Source of the DNA: Mucilaginibacter cryoferens
Lineage (GTDB): Bacteria > Bacteroidota > Bacteroidia > Sphingobacteriales > Sphingobacteriaceae
Length of the DNA stretch: 64,000 bases
NCBI RefSeq assembly: GCF_014205845.1
Contig: NZ_JACHCR010000004.1
Span: 1-64,000, forward strand
Direction: 5' to 3'
The position numbers were made by a program, and so were the translations under genes. Shown in pieces: positions 16,640-24,330 of the stretch (the first letter of the stretch is position 1; the number at the start of each line of letters is the position of its first letter). The notes beneath the pieces were generated by a model, which made no database searches, was not told where the DNA came from, and was given only the letters and a program-made list of their open reading frames with translations.

Positions 16640-18345
16640 GCTTACCAGACTGGATTGTTTTAGCCCTTACCCTTTTTAGTATAGTTGCCTACGGCATCTG
16701 GAAAAGCGGTAGCAATAAAAATATCGACCAGTTTTTAATGGGTAACCGTTCGTTACCCTGGTATCATGTTGGCTTTTCGGTGATGGCTACCCAGGCCAGC
16801 GCCATTACTTTTCTGTCGGCCCCCGGGCAGGCATACTCCGATGGGATGCGCTTTGTGCAGTTTTACTTTGGCTTGCCATTGGCCATGATAGTGCTCTGCG
16901 TTACGTTTGTGCCCATGTTTAGCAGGCTTAAGGTTTTTACCGCTTACGAGTTTCTGGAACAACGGTTTGACCTCAAGACACGTGCGCTCACCTCTTTCCT
17001 GTTTCTGGTACTCCGGAGCCTTTCAACAGGGGTAGCTATTTATGCGCCGGCCATCATCTTATCAACCATATTAAATATCAATACCGTTTATACCACTTTG
17101 TTTATTGGGGGGCTGGTAATATTTTATACCGTTTATGGTGGCAGTAAAGCCGTATCATATACCCAGCTGCTGCAAATGAGTATCATATTTGCAGGCATGT
17201 TTTTGGCCGGCATATTGGTAGTAAGCTTTTTGCCACAGGGCGTTGGCTTTACCCATGCCATTAAAATGGCCGGTAAGCTGGGCCGTATGAATGTGATTGA
17301 CTGGAAGTTTGACTGGGATAACCGGTACAATGTTTGGAGCGGACTGATAGGTGGCTTTTTTTTACAACTCTCTTATTTTGGTACCGACCAAAGCCAGGTT
17401 GGGCGTTATTTAACCGGCAGTTCTATAGGGCAAAGCCGGCTGGGCCTAATCATGAATGGATTGATTAAAATACCGATGCAGTTTTTGATACTGCTTATTG
17501 GCGTGCTGGTTTTTGCATTTTACCAGTTTAACAGACCGCCCATGTTTTTTAATAATTACGAGGTTGCCAGGGTAAAACAAAGCAGCTACGCCACCCAATA
17601 TAACAACCTGGATAAGCAATACACCCAGGCTTTTGAGCAGCGTAAAGCCAAAGCTAACGACCTGGTAAAAGCTTTTGACAGCAAAGATAGGGAGCAGATA
17701 AGCCATGCACAGGGAGCTTTAAAAGCGGCAGATGCACAGGCGCATGTAATAAGGCAGGATGCCATTGCACTAATGAAAAAGAACAACGCGGGTGCCGATG
17801 AAAATGATACGAATTATGTTTTTCTCACCTTTGTAAAACAATACCTGCCCCGTGGCTTGGTGGGCTTGCTGATAGCCATTATATTTTTGGCCTCCATGGG
17901 CTCAACCGCAAGCGCGTTAAACTCGCTGGCTTCTACAACGGTGGTTGATATTTATAAACGTACCATTAACAAAAATGCATCAGACCAAAACTATTTGAAT
18001 GCATCGCGCATAGCAACGGTATTTTGGGGTGTAGTTTGCGTAGTTATGGCCTTGTATGCCAGTAAGCTGGGTAATTTGTTAGAGGCCGTAAACCAGTTAG
18101 GCTCTTATATATACGGTACGTTATTGGGTGTGTTTGTAGTTGCTTTTTATATGAAGCGGATAAACGGCACATCCGTTTTTATAGCCGCTATAGCCAGCGA
18201 AGCCACCATTATGTATTTGGGCCTCAGTAAAACGGTGGCCTACCTGTGGCTTAACCCTATTGGCTGCTTTTTGGTAATGGCACTGGCTTATGCGCTTAAT
18301 AAGTTTATTGCACAGGCAAAGCCGGTACATCAAGCCTCCGTTTAA
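16636..18345 (+). CDS. Sodium/solute symporter (SSS family) with coiled-coil insert
   Basis: A 569-residue polytopic membrane protein of the SSS family. The N-terminal part shows typical sequences (FLMGNRSLPWYHVGFSVMA, SAITFLSAPGQAY, VYGGSKAVSYTQLLQ), and later LASMGSTASALNSLASTTVVD. Residues about 298-395 form an unusually long soluble loop rich in Lys, Ala, Gln and Asp, with coiled-coil character, between two membrane helices. It should couple Na+ entry to uptake of a small organic solute, perhaps a sugar or carboxylate. Its start overlaps the stop of the 42-aa gene by 4 nt. Confidence 0.9.
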   Translation: MSLPDWIVLALTLFSIVAYGIWKSGSNKNIDQFLMGNRSLPWYHVGFSVMATQASAITFLSAPGQAYSDGMRFVQFYFGLPLAMIVLCVTFVPMFSRLKVFTAYEFLEQRFDLKTRALTSFLFLVLRSLSTGVAIYAPAIILSTILNINTVYTTLFIGGLVIFYTVYGGSKAVSYTQLLQMSIIFAGMFLAGILVVSFLPQGVGFTHAIKMAGKLGRMNVIDWKFDWDNRYNVWSGLIGGFFLQLSYFGTDQSQVGRYLTGSSIGQSRLGLIMNGLIKIPMQFLILLIGVLVFAFYQFNRPPMFFNNYEVARVKQSSYATQYNNLDKQYTQAFEQRKAKANDLVKAFDSKDREQISHAQGALKAADAQAHVIRQDAIALMKKNNAGADENDTNYVFLTFVKQYLPRGLVGLLIAIIFLASMGSTASALNSLASTTVVDIYKRTINKNASDQNYLNASRIATVFWGVVCVVMALYASKLGNLLEAVNQLGSYIYGTLLGVFVVAFYMKRINGTSVFIAAIASEATIMYLGLSKTVAYLWLNPIGCFLVMALAYALNKFIAQAKPVHQASV

Positions 18346-18369
18346 AAAGCATTCAATTATCAATTAAGT

Positions 18370-18600
18370 TTATTCGCTATCCTCATTTTTTATTCCTTTT
18401 AATAATGCGTAAATAGCCATGGCATGCCCGTGGCCAAGTTCAAAATCTGCTTTAAGCCAGGCTACAATATCACCCGCTTTTGCGGTGCTTATTAATTGGC
18501 CATTTTGTGTAAATCCTTTTTCTTCGGCTATAGCCCTAAAATCCTGTGGGCCTTTACCTGTTTTTTCTTTAATGGTTTTTAAATATCCCTGGAACGACAT
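18370..18600 (-). CDS. DUF4287 domain protein, 76 aa
   Basis: A 76-residue protein starting MSFQGYLKTIKEKTGKGPQDF, with AEEKGFTQNGQL, AKAGDIVAWLKADFELGHGHAMAIYALLKG and an acidic end. This matches DUF4287, a small all-alpha domain of unknown biochemical function widely found as a stand-alone protein. The GHGHAMA segment is its most conserved part. It is convergent with the symporter gene (25 nt apart) and stands alone on the minus strand. Confidence 0.88.
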   Translation of the reverse strand: MSFQGYLKTIKEKTGKGPQDFRAIAEEKGFTQNGQLISTAKAGDIVAWLKADFELGHGHAMAIYALLKGIKNEDSE

Positions 18601-18888
18601 ATTGGGTAGTTATTGGTTTGTAAGCCTGAATATAAAGTATGGAAACTTAATTAGGGCAGGTTTTATTGGCAACATAAATGTACAAATAAACCGCAATGTG
18701 CAATAGGGATGGCAGCGGATACCGGCCGTGCGCCTAAGGCCGGTGTAGTATAAGCGTACAGCCCGGGCCGAAGGTATTGCCCTAAACAAACATTGCCCGG
18801 CCAGTTAATGAGAATTATGTTGGTGAGAGCGAATACTTCGGCGCCCGAAAAACATTATATTGCCCTTACCAATCATAACTCCAAAGCC
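18601..18888. other. Intergenic region with a GC-rich REP-like hairpin
   Basis: The stretch about 18700-18785 is GC-rich in an AT-rich setting and contains ACCGGCC/GGCCGGT arms and a CAGCCCGGGCCG tail. It resembles REP-like intergenic elements of Bacteroidota. No gene is supported here, although an open frame continuous with the next gene runs through it from 18793. Confidence 0.5.
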
Positions 18889-19911
18889 ATGAAAAAAAGA
18901 GCGATCCTTGTACTCCTGCTGCTTGTTTTTACCATCCCATGTGTTGTTTTTGCACAGATAGCAGGAGGGAGTAAAGCGGTATCACCCAGGATGCGGGTTA
19001 TTATTGATAACGATTTTAGCGGCGATCCGGATGGGCTGTTTGCGCTTGCCCATTTGCTATTGTCGCCTTCTGTAGACGTTAGGGGCATTATCGGCTCGCA
19101 CCTTAAAGTTGGCGATGGCTTCGACCACTCGCAAACCCAGGCAGATAACGCTGCAAAGAAAGCCACCGAACTGCTAACATTGCTAAAGATGAACGGGCAG
19201 ATACCCGTTGTTGCCGGCTCAAATACGGGGATGCTTAATGATAGCACGGCGGTTAAAAGCGCGGGTGTTGATATGATTATTAAGGAGGCTTTACGTGCTG
19301 ATGTAAAAACACCATTATATATACTTTGCGGTGCTGGCCTTACAGAGATCGCGTCGGCGGCTTTAACCGAACCTAAAATTGCCGGTAAGCTTACACTGGT
19401 GTGGATAGGAGGGGCCGAGTACACCGATCTGGCTTTACCTCCGCCCAACTACTCAAACCCGGAGTATAACCTCAATATTGATATTGCCGCGGCACGGGCT
19501 GTTTTTAACCACTCGCAGCTAAAATTGTGGCAGGTGCCACGTAATGCCTATCGCCAGGCTTTGTTGCCTTATTCGCAGCTGCAAACGCGTGTGAAGCCAT
19601 ACGGCGAGATTGGTAAATACCTAAACACGGTACTCGAAAACTTGATGACAAGGCTTCAGCAATATCACCTTAATATTGGCGAAACGTATATTCTGGGGGA
19701 TAGTCCGCTGGTATTGCTTACCGCGTTGCAATCGTCTTTTGAGGCCGATCCATCATCAAGTGAGTATGTGCTTAAAAATTGCCCCAGGATAAATGCCCAG
19801 GGTGCTTACGAGTACAATGCCGATGGCCGCAACATCAGGGTTTACCAGCGATTGGATATTAACCTGATGTTTAACGATTTTTTTGCCAAGCTGGAATTGA
19901 ATGCGAAGTAA
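18889..19911 (+). CDS. Exported nucleoside hydrolase-like protein
   Basis: A 340-residue protein with signal peptide MKKRAILVLLLLVFTIPCVV (1-20, cleaved near FAQ), which fixes the start at 18889 rather than at an in-frame ATG at 18793. The N-terminal motif RVIIDNDFSGDPDGLFALAH corresponds to the Asp cluster that binds calcium and ribose in inosine-uridine nucleoside hydrolases. VAGSNTG, LYILCGAGLTEIASAL-like and NPEYNLNIDIAAARAV (about 200-215) support the fold. It probably splits the N-glycosidic bond of nucleosides in the periplasm. The metal motif is variant, so the substrate may differ. Confidence 0.85.
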   Translation: MKKRAILVLLLLVFTIPCVVFAQIAGGSKAVSPRMRVIIDNDFSGDPDGLFALAHLLLSPSVDVRGIIGSHLKVGDGFDHSQTQADNAAKKATELLTLLKMNGQIPVVAGSNTGMLNDSTAVKSAGVDMIIKEALRADVKTPLYILCGAGLTEIASAALTEPKIAGKLTLVWIGGAEYTDLALPPPNYSNPEYNLNIDIAAARAVFNHSQLKLWQVPRNAYRQALLPYSQLQTRVKPYGEIGKYLNTVLENLMTRLQQYHLNIGETYILGDSPLVLLTALQSSFEADPSSSEYVLKNCPRINAQGAYEYNADGRNIRVYQRLDINLMFNDFFAKLELNAK

Positions 19912-19928
19912 ATAAATACCGCTAAGTA

Positions 19929-20081
19929 ATGGATAACAAACCCCAGATAAGGCCCGAATGGGTGCCTTCGGCATATAAGGAGGGCATTGGTAATGCTATT
20001 GAAGAAAAGGGGATATTGAAGACCGGCGTAGTTAAGCCTGTTGTAAAGCGTGAGGTTAAGCCAAAAAGACGTCAAAGGTAA
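19929..20081 (+). CDS. Small basic hypothetical protein, 50 aa
   Basis: An ATG at 19929, 17 nt after the nucleoside hydrolase stop, opens a 50-codon frame starting MDNKPQIRPEWVPSAYKEGI and ending in a strongly basic tail (KREVKPKRRQR). It has no signal or membrane segment. It may be co-transcribed with the hydrolase gene. I do not recognise the family. Codon use is ordinary; its shortness keeps confidence moderate. Confidence 0.5.
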   Translation: MDNKPQIRPEWVPSAYKEGIGNAIEEKGILKTGVVKPVVKREVKPKRRQR

Positions 20082-20287
20082 GATTGATGGTAGTAAACAT
20101 ACATGCTACTGCCATCAACCACATTTAATACGGCAAATACTTTTAAACCTCTCTCCTGTAAATAGTACTGTTCGCTTTAGGCAGGTACCTTTCATTCTTT
20201 ACTTTTTTCACTATAATCAAAAAAAAAGATAGCATCGTGCAACGTTGTAAAATGCTTTGCGTCTATTACACTGAGGCTTAACACGAT

Positions 20288-20845
20288 TTGGAAGCAATAT
20301 TTATAGATAAACATTATAGCCTGGTGCTGGAGTGCAAACAGGGAAGCAAAAAAGCTTCCTATGAGCTTTACCGGCTCTATTCTAAAGCGATGCTAAACGT
20401 TGCCTTTAGGATAGTGGGCAATATTGGCGAGGCCGAAGATGTTTTGCAGGAGGCTTTTCTGGATGCTTTTAATAAGCTGAAGGATTTTAGGCAGGAAACT
20501 ACTTTTGGCCTCTGGCTTAAACAAATTGTGGTAAACCGCGCCATAAACCTGCTGCGCAAACGCAAGCTGGATTTAATAGAAATAGAAGGCGATCACCTGG
20601 AGAATATTCCCGATGAGGAGCCCGACGATGACGACGATGTGCAATACCAGGTAGCATTGGTAAAAGAGGCAATGAAACAATTACCGGATGGTTACCGGGT
20701 TGTATTATCCCTTTACCTGCTTGAGGGGTACGATCATGAAGAGATAGGACAAATTTTAAGTATATCAGAAAACACATCAAGAACCCAGTTCTTGAGAGCT
20801 AAAAGAAAACTAATGGAAATTTTAAAGAGAAAGGGAAACGTGTAA
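20288..20845 (+). CDS. ECF-type RNA polymerase sigma factor
   Basis: A 185-residue sigma-70 family protein of the ECF group. Region 2 (about 25-90) contains AFRIVGNIGEAEDVLQEAFLD and region 4 (about 125-178) contains QLPDGYRVVLSLYLLEGYDH and ISENTSRTQFLRAKRKL, an HTH that binds the -35 element. The likely start is a TTG at 20288. The stop overlaps the next start by 1 nt (TAATG), and the next gene overlaps the third, so the three form one operon. The sigma factor probably controls its own operon in response to an envelope signal. Confidence 0.92.
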   Translation: MEAIFIDKHYSLVLECKQGSKKASYELYRLYSKAMLNVAFRIVGNIGEAEDVLQEAFLDAFNKLKDFRQETTFGLWLKQIVVNRAINLLRKRKLDLIEIEGDHLENIPDEEPDDDDDVQYQVALVKEAMKQLPDGYRVVLSLYLLEGYDHEEIGQILSISENTSRTQFLRAKRKLMEILKRKGNV

Positions 20846-21411
20846 TGAGCAAGCGATTTGAAGATTTCATGAAAAATAATCACGATGAATTTGACGAGAT
20901 CGAGCCATCGGCAGATCTGTGGGGCAAAATAGAAGCGCGTTTAGAGGTGCTGGAGGCTGAGCCAAAAAAGCGCGAAGCCAAAACCTTTTCGCTCACATTC
21001 GTGCTAAAGGTGGCCGCGTCAATCATACTAGTGATGGGCATCGGTTTCGGGGGGTATATCCAAAGTCAAAAAGGCCCAAAAAGCGTTGATCTTGCTGCCA
21101 TCAATCCCGAATATGCCAAACAGCAGGTGCATTATGCATCGCTGGTAGAAAAACAGCTAAGCGAGCTGAAAGCGATCTCGAAAGGTGATCCTCAGTTATT
21201 GAAGGAGTTTACCGCCGAGATAGCCAAAATGGATTCGACCTATAAAAAACTAAATAGCGACTTAGCCACAAGCCCTAACCAGGAACGTGTTTTACGTGCA
21301 ATGATCCGGAACTTGCAAATACAAACCGATGTGCTTAGTCAGCAATTAAATGTGATAGAGCAGTTTAACGAGACTAATAAAGATCAACAAAATGAAACCA
21401 AAAATATTTAA
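20845..21411 (+). CDS. Membrane-anchored anti-sigma factor-like protein
   Basis: A 188-residue protein. Residues 1-48 are cytoplasmic and charged (MSKRFEDFMKNNHDEFDEIE, then SADLWGKIEARL), a membrane helix spans about 52-70 (TFVLKVAASIILVMGIGFGG), and an extracytoplasmic alpha-helical domain follows. The place, topology and 1-nt overlap with the ECF sigma gene make it the probable anti-sigma factor. The N-terminal segment is short compared with classical ZAS domains and has no HXXXCXXC, so it is a zinc-independent Bacteroidota type. Confidence 0.8.
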   Translation: MSKRFEDFMKNNHDEFDEIEPSADLWGKIEARLEVLEAEPKKREAKTFSLTFVLKVAASIILVMGIGFGGYIQSQKGPKSVDLAAINPEYAKQQVHYASLVEKQLSELKAISKGDPQLLKEFTAEIAKMDSTYKKLNSDLATSPNQERVLRAMIRNLQIQTDVLSQQLNVIEQFNETNKDQQNETKNI

Positions 21412-22822
21412 ACCTTTCTTGTTTGCATTGATGGTTTTGCTAACCATAGGCACCATAAGCTTTGCCCAGCAAAAAAAGCAGACAAGGCCTGCCGTAACAC
21501 CCAAAGCCGCTCAATCTGATGATGACGGCGATGATGATACAGGCATGGACGCTAAAGATTATCAGCAAAAAATGCATGATCTGCAGGTAAAAATGCACGA
21601 TCTGCAAGCTAAAATGAATGCGCTTAACAGTAAAAAGTTGAACAAAGCCATGAAGCTGAAAATGAAAAACCTCAGCAAAAGCTTTAAGGGGTACGATAAA
21701 ACGTTCAGGTTTGACAGCTTAAAAAACTTTGCCTATAAGTTTAATGATAGCATGCTCAGCTTTGCCTATAAAATGGACGAGGATATCACACCCATGATCG
21801 CTTTTGGCTTTAAAGACTTTGATAAAAACTTCAACTTTAGCTACAGCACCGATGGTGATAATGACAACAATACACAAAGCGACGATGATGTTGTAAAAAC
21901 CAAAAGCTACAGCAAAAGTTATAGTATTGATGGCAATGATGTAATAAATATTGATAATAAATTTGGCAAAATAACCGTAAATACCTGGACAAAAAACGAA
22001 GTAAAGGTTGATGTGCAGATAAAGGTGAGTACCAGTAATGCAGATAAAGCTCAGAAATTGCTGGATAATGTAAATATTCAGGATAGCAAAGATGGCAACG
22101 GTGTTTATTTTAAAACGGTTATCAATTCAGAAAATAGCAGCAATGGTTCATGGGGTTCTATTTTTAACAGCAAAGGGAGTTCAACACAAAATATGGAGAT
22201 AAACTACATTGTTTATATGCCTGTTAAAAATCCGTTAACCATTAGCAATAAATATGGCAGCACCAATTTGCCCGATCTGGATGGTAAGCTGATTATCAGC
22301 AATTCTTTTGGCGGTGGCCTGGTGGCCAAAAATCTAAGTAATCCGGCAAACCAGGTGAAGGTTAAGTATGCCAATGCCTGCATCAGCTCTTTTAACGGGG
22401 GAAGTTTGGATATAGCTTTTGGCAGTCTGAGCCTGAACAGCTGCGATAGGCTAACTGCTAACTTAAGTTATAGTTCTGCAAAAATAGGCCGCATAAAAAC
22501 ATCGGGCAACATCAACGTTAAATTTGGCGGTGGTGTTACTATTGAAGAGGTTGATAAAAATGTGAAAGATCTGTCGGTAAAATCATCATACTCCAGTATT
22601 AAGCTTGGCCTGGGCGATAACCAGACTGCCGATTTTGATGTAACGGTACGTTACGGGAGTTTTAACTATGGCAACCACGATGTAAGCCTTACCAGTAAAA
22701 GCCCTGCCGATGGTGAGCGTGGTTTTAATCCAACCAAAAACTATAAAGGACATTTTGGTAAGGGCGGTACCGATAAAACCATTACTATCAACTCCTCATT
22801 TGGAAGCGTAAATTTTGATTAA
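21392..22822 (+). CDS. Exported DUF4097-type beta-helix protein
   Basis: A 476-residue protein with signal peptide (about 1-25, TISFAQQ). An acidic linker (DDDGDDDTGMD) is followed by an amphipathic helical repeat region (KMHDLQVKMHDLQAKMNAL, about 60-85). From about 180 there is a DUF4097-like parallel beta region with repeated NKFGKITVNTW-like turns (NKYGSTNLPDL, SNSFGGGLVAKNL). It overlaps the anti-sigma gene by 20 nt. DUF4097 proteins commonly sit behind ECF/anti-sigma pairs and may be the envelope sensor or a regulated surface protein. The heptad-like repeat could mediate oligomerisation. Confidence 0.85.
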   Translation: MKPKIFKPFLFALMVLLTIGTISFAQQKKQTRPAVTPKAAQSDDDGDDDTGMDAKDYQQKMHDLQVKMHDLQAKMNALNSKKLNKAMKLKMKNLSKSFKGYDKTFRFDSLKNFAYKFNDSMLSFAYKMDEDITPMIAFGFKDFDKNFNFSYSTDGDNDNNTQSDDDVVKTKSYSKSYSIDGNDVINIDNKFGKITVNTWTKNEVKVDVQIKVSTSNADKAQKLLDNVNIQDSKDGNGVYFKTVINSENSSNGSWGSIFNSKGSSTQNMEINYIVYMPVKNPLTISNKYGSTNLPDLDGKLIISNSFGGGLVAKNLSNPANQVKVKYANACISSFNGGSLDIAFGSLSLNSCDRLTANLSYSSAKIGRIKTSGNINVKFGGGVTIEEVDKNVKDLSVKSSYSSIKLGLGDNQTADFDVTVRYGSFNYGNHDVSLTSKSPADGERGFNPTKNYKGHFGKGGTDKTITINSSFGSVNFD

Positions 22823-22844
22823 ACGATAATTTATCCTTTTACGC

Positions 22845-22878
22845 AAACCCTTGCCCCAAACGGCAGGGGTTTTGTTAT
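22845..22878 (+). terminator. Intrinsic terminator of the sigma factor operon
   Basis: AAACCCTTGCC (22845-22855) pairs with GGCAGGGGTTT (22862-22872), with one G-U pair, followed by a T-rich tract. Confidence 0.82.
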
Positions 22879-22905
22879 TTTTGGGCTTAATCACATTGCA
22901 CACCT

Positions 22906-23679
22906 ATGGATTTAGCCATATTTGCCCATGCCGAGTCGTGGATCTCGCTGCTTACCCTCACTGTTTTAGAAATTGTTTTGGGGATAGATAATATTGTGTT
23001 TATCTCCATACTGGCAGATAAGCTGCCCGCCAAACAGCAAAGCAAGGGACGCCGCGTAGGTTTAGGCATGGCCATGATAACCCGCGTACTGCTATTGTTA
23101 TCTATTAGTTGGGTAATGACGCTAACTACCCCGCTATTTAACCTATCGCACCTGTTTAACATTACCAACGCAGATTGGGTAGAGAAACTGGCCATCTCCG
23201 GTCGCGACCTGATCCTCATCATCGGCGGTCTGTTTCTCATTTATAAAAGTACTGCCGAAATTCACCATAAAATAGAGGGCGACGAAGAAAGCAGCGAAAA
23301 CGTAAAACCACATGGCTTTATAGCCACCATTATTCAGATTATGATACTGGATATTGTTTTCTCCTTAGATTCGGTAATTACAGCCGTAGGGATGGCCAGT
23401 CATGTAGAGATCATGATACTGGCAGTTGTTATCGCTGTAGGTATTATGATGTGGGCATCAAACGGTGTGGCTGGCTTTGTAAACAAACACCCAACAGTTA
23501 AAATGCTGGCGCTCTCGTTTTTACTGCTGATAGGTGTTTCGTTATTGGCCGAGGCGTTTGAGCAGCATATCCCCAAAGGATATATCTACTTCGCCATGGC
23601 GTTTTCTGTATTGGTAGAGTTACTGAATTTGAAAATGAAAGCGGGGAAAGGGAGTAAGGATAAGAGGAACAAGGAATAA
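22906..23679 (+). CDS. TerC family integral membrane protein
   Basis: A 257-residue protein with about seven membrane helices and the TerC signatures EIVLGIDNIVFISILADKLP and DIVFSLDSVITAVGMA, whose Asp residues probably bind metal in the membrane. Related proteins export manganese or support tellurite resistance. It stands alone, 8 kb from the terD cluster, so a metal efflux housekeeping role is as likely as a Ter function. Its last residues, from GKGSKDKRNKE, are encoded by the outer arm of the inverted repeat that surrounds the next gene. Confidence 0.92.
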   Translation: MDLAIFAHAESWISLLTLTVLEIVLGIDNIVFISILADKLPAKQQSKGRRVGLGMAMITRVLLLLSISWVMTLTTPLFNLSHLFNITNADWVEKLAISGRDLILIIGGLFLIYKSTAEIHHKIEGDEESSENVKPHGFIATIIQIMILDIVFSLDSVITAVGMASHVEIMILAVVIAVGIMMWASNGVAGFVNKHPTVKMLALSFLLLIGVSLLAEAFEQHIPKGYIYFAMAFSVLVELLNLKMKAGKGSKDKRNKE

Positions 23680-23749
23680 GGAGCAACGAATAAAAATAAA
23701 AGCCCTGGGCCGTGCGATTCCCTCCCTCGGGAGGGGCAGGGAGGGGTTT
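23645..23749 (+). repeat. Left terminal inverted repeat of the DUF559 element
   Basis: The inner arm at 23712-23749 (38 nt) is exactly the reverse complement of 24227-24264. It contains CCCTCCC/GGGAGGG hairpin halves. Outside it a purine-rich stretch from about 23645 (GGGAGTAAGGA, then AATAAGGAG-like words) is an imperfect inverted copy of 24265-24325. The outer arm overlaps the 3' end of the terC-like gene. Confidence 0.88.
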
Positions 23750-23779
23750 CTCCAAGCGACATTAACAAGCTATTATACA

Positions 23780-24202
23780 ATGCACAAAATCATCCCATAC
23801 AATCCTAAACTGAAAGCCTTAGCCCGAAAATTAAGAAAGGATATGACGTTTGGCGAAGTATTGTTATGGAACGAAGTCAAAGGCAATAAAATATGTGGAT
23901 TTGATTTCGATCGCCAATGCTGTATTGATAATTACATAGTTGACTTCTATTGTAAAGTTTTAATGGTTGTAATAGAAGTGGACGGAATGTCACATAATTA
24001 TGAAGAGGCGTTTAATAAAGATGAGATAAGAGAGCAGAGGCTTGAAAGCTTTGGGATAACAATTTTACGCTTCTCGGAATCTGAAATGAAAAACGATATG
24101 CTAAACGTAATCAGGACAATTGAAAGTACAATTATTGATATTATTAAGCGTGATTCGACTGTTAAGCTACCTGAAGAATTTGATATAAGACTGCTGGAAT
24201 AA
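23780..24202 (+). CDS. DUF559 endonuclease-like protein (Vsr/PD-(D/E)XK fold)
   Basis: A 140-residue protein with the DUF559 pattern: an N-terminal ARKLRKDMTFGEVLLWNEVK, then FDFDRQCCIDNYIVDFYC and VVIEVDGMSH. The Asp in IVDF and the Glu-X-Asp in IEVDG fit the catalytic core of very-short-patch-repair-like nucleases. DUF559 is predicted to be a DNA endonuclease but is poorly characterised. The gene lies alone inside a pair of exact 38-nt inverted repeats with longer imperfect outer arms, like the gene of a small mobile element. The whole unit is about 0.68 kb. DNA strand cleavage at the repeat hairpins is a possible role, by inference only. Confidence 0.88.
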   Translation: MHKIIPYNPKLKALARKLRKDMTFGEVLLWNEVKGNKICGFDFDRQCCIDNYIVDFYCKVLMVVIEVDGMSHNYEEAFNKDEIREQRLESFGITILRFSESEMKNDMLNVIRTIESTIIDIIKRDSTVKLPEEFDIRLLE

Positions 24203-24226
24203 TAACGTTTAGCTTTTATGGCCAAT

Positions 24227-24330
24227 AAACCCCTCCCTGCCCCTCCCGAGGGAGGGAATCGCACAAGGCCCTATTTTTTTCTGTATTTTATCTTTATCCC
24301 CAAATCCTTTTGTCCTTACTCCCCTAAAAT
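24227..24330 (-). repeat. Right terminal inverted repeat of the DUF559 element
   Basis: 24227-24264 is the exact reverse complement of the left inner arm. The outer pyrimidine-rich part to about 24325 mirrors the left purine-rich arm. It reaches the stop codon of the following minus-strand gene. Confidence 0.88.
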
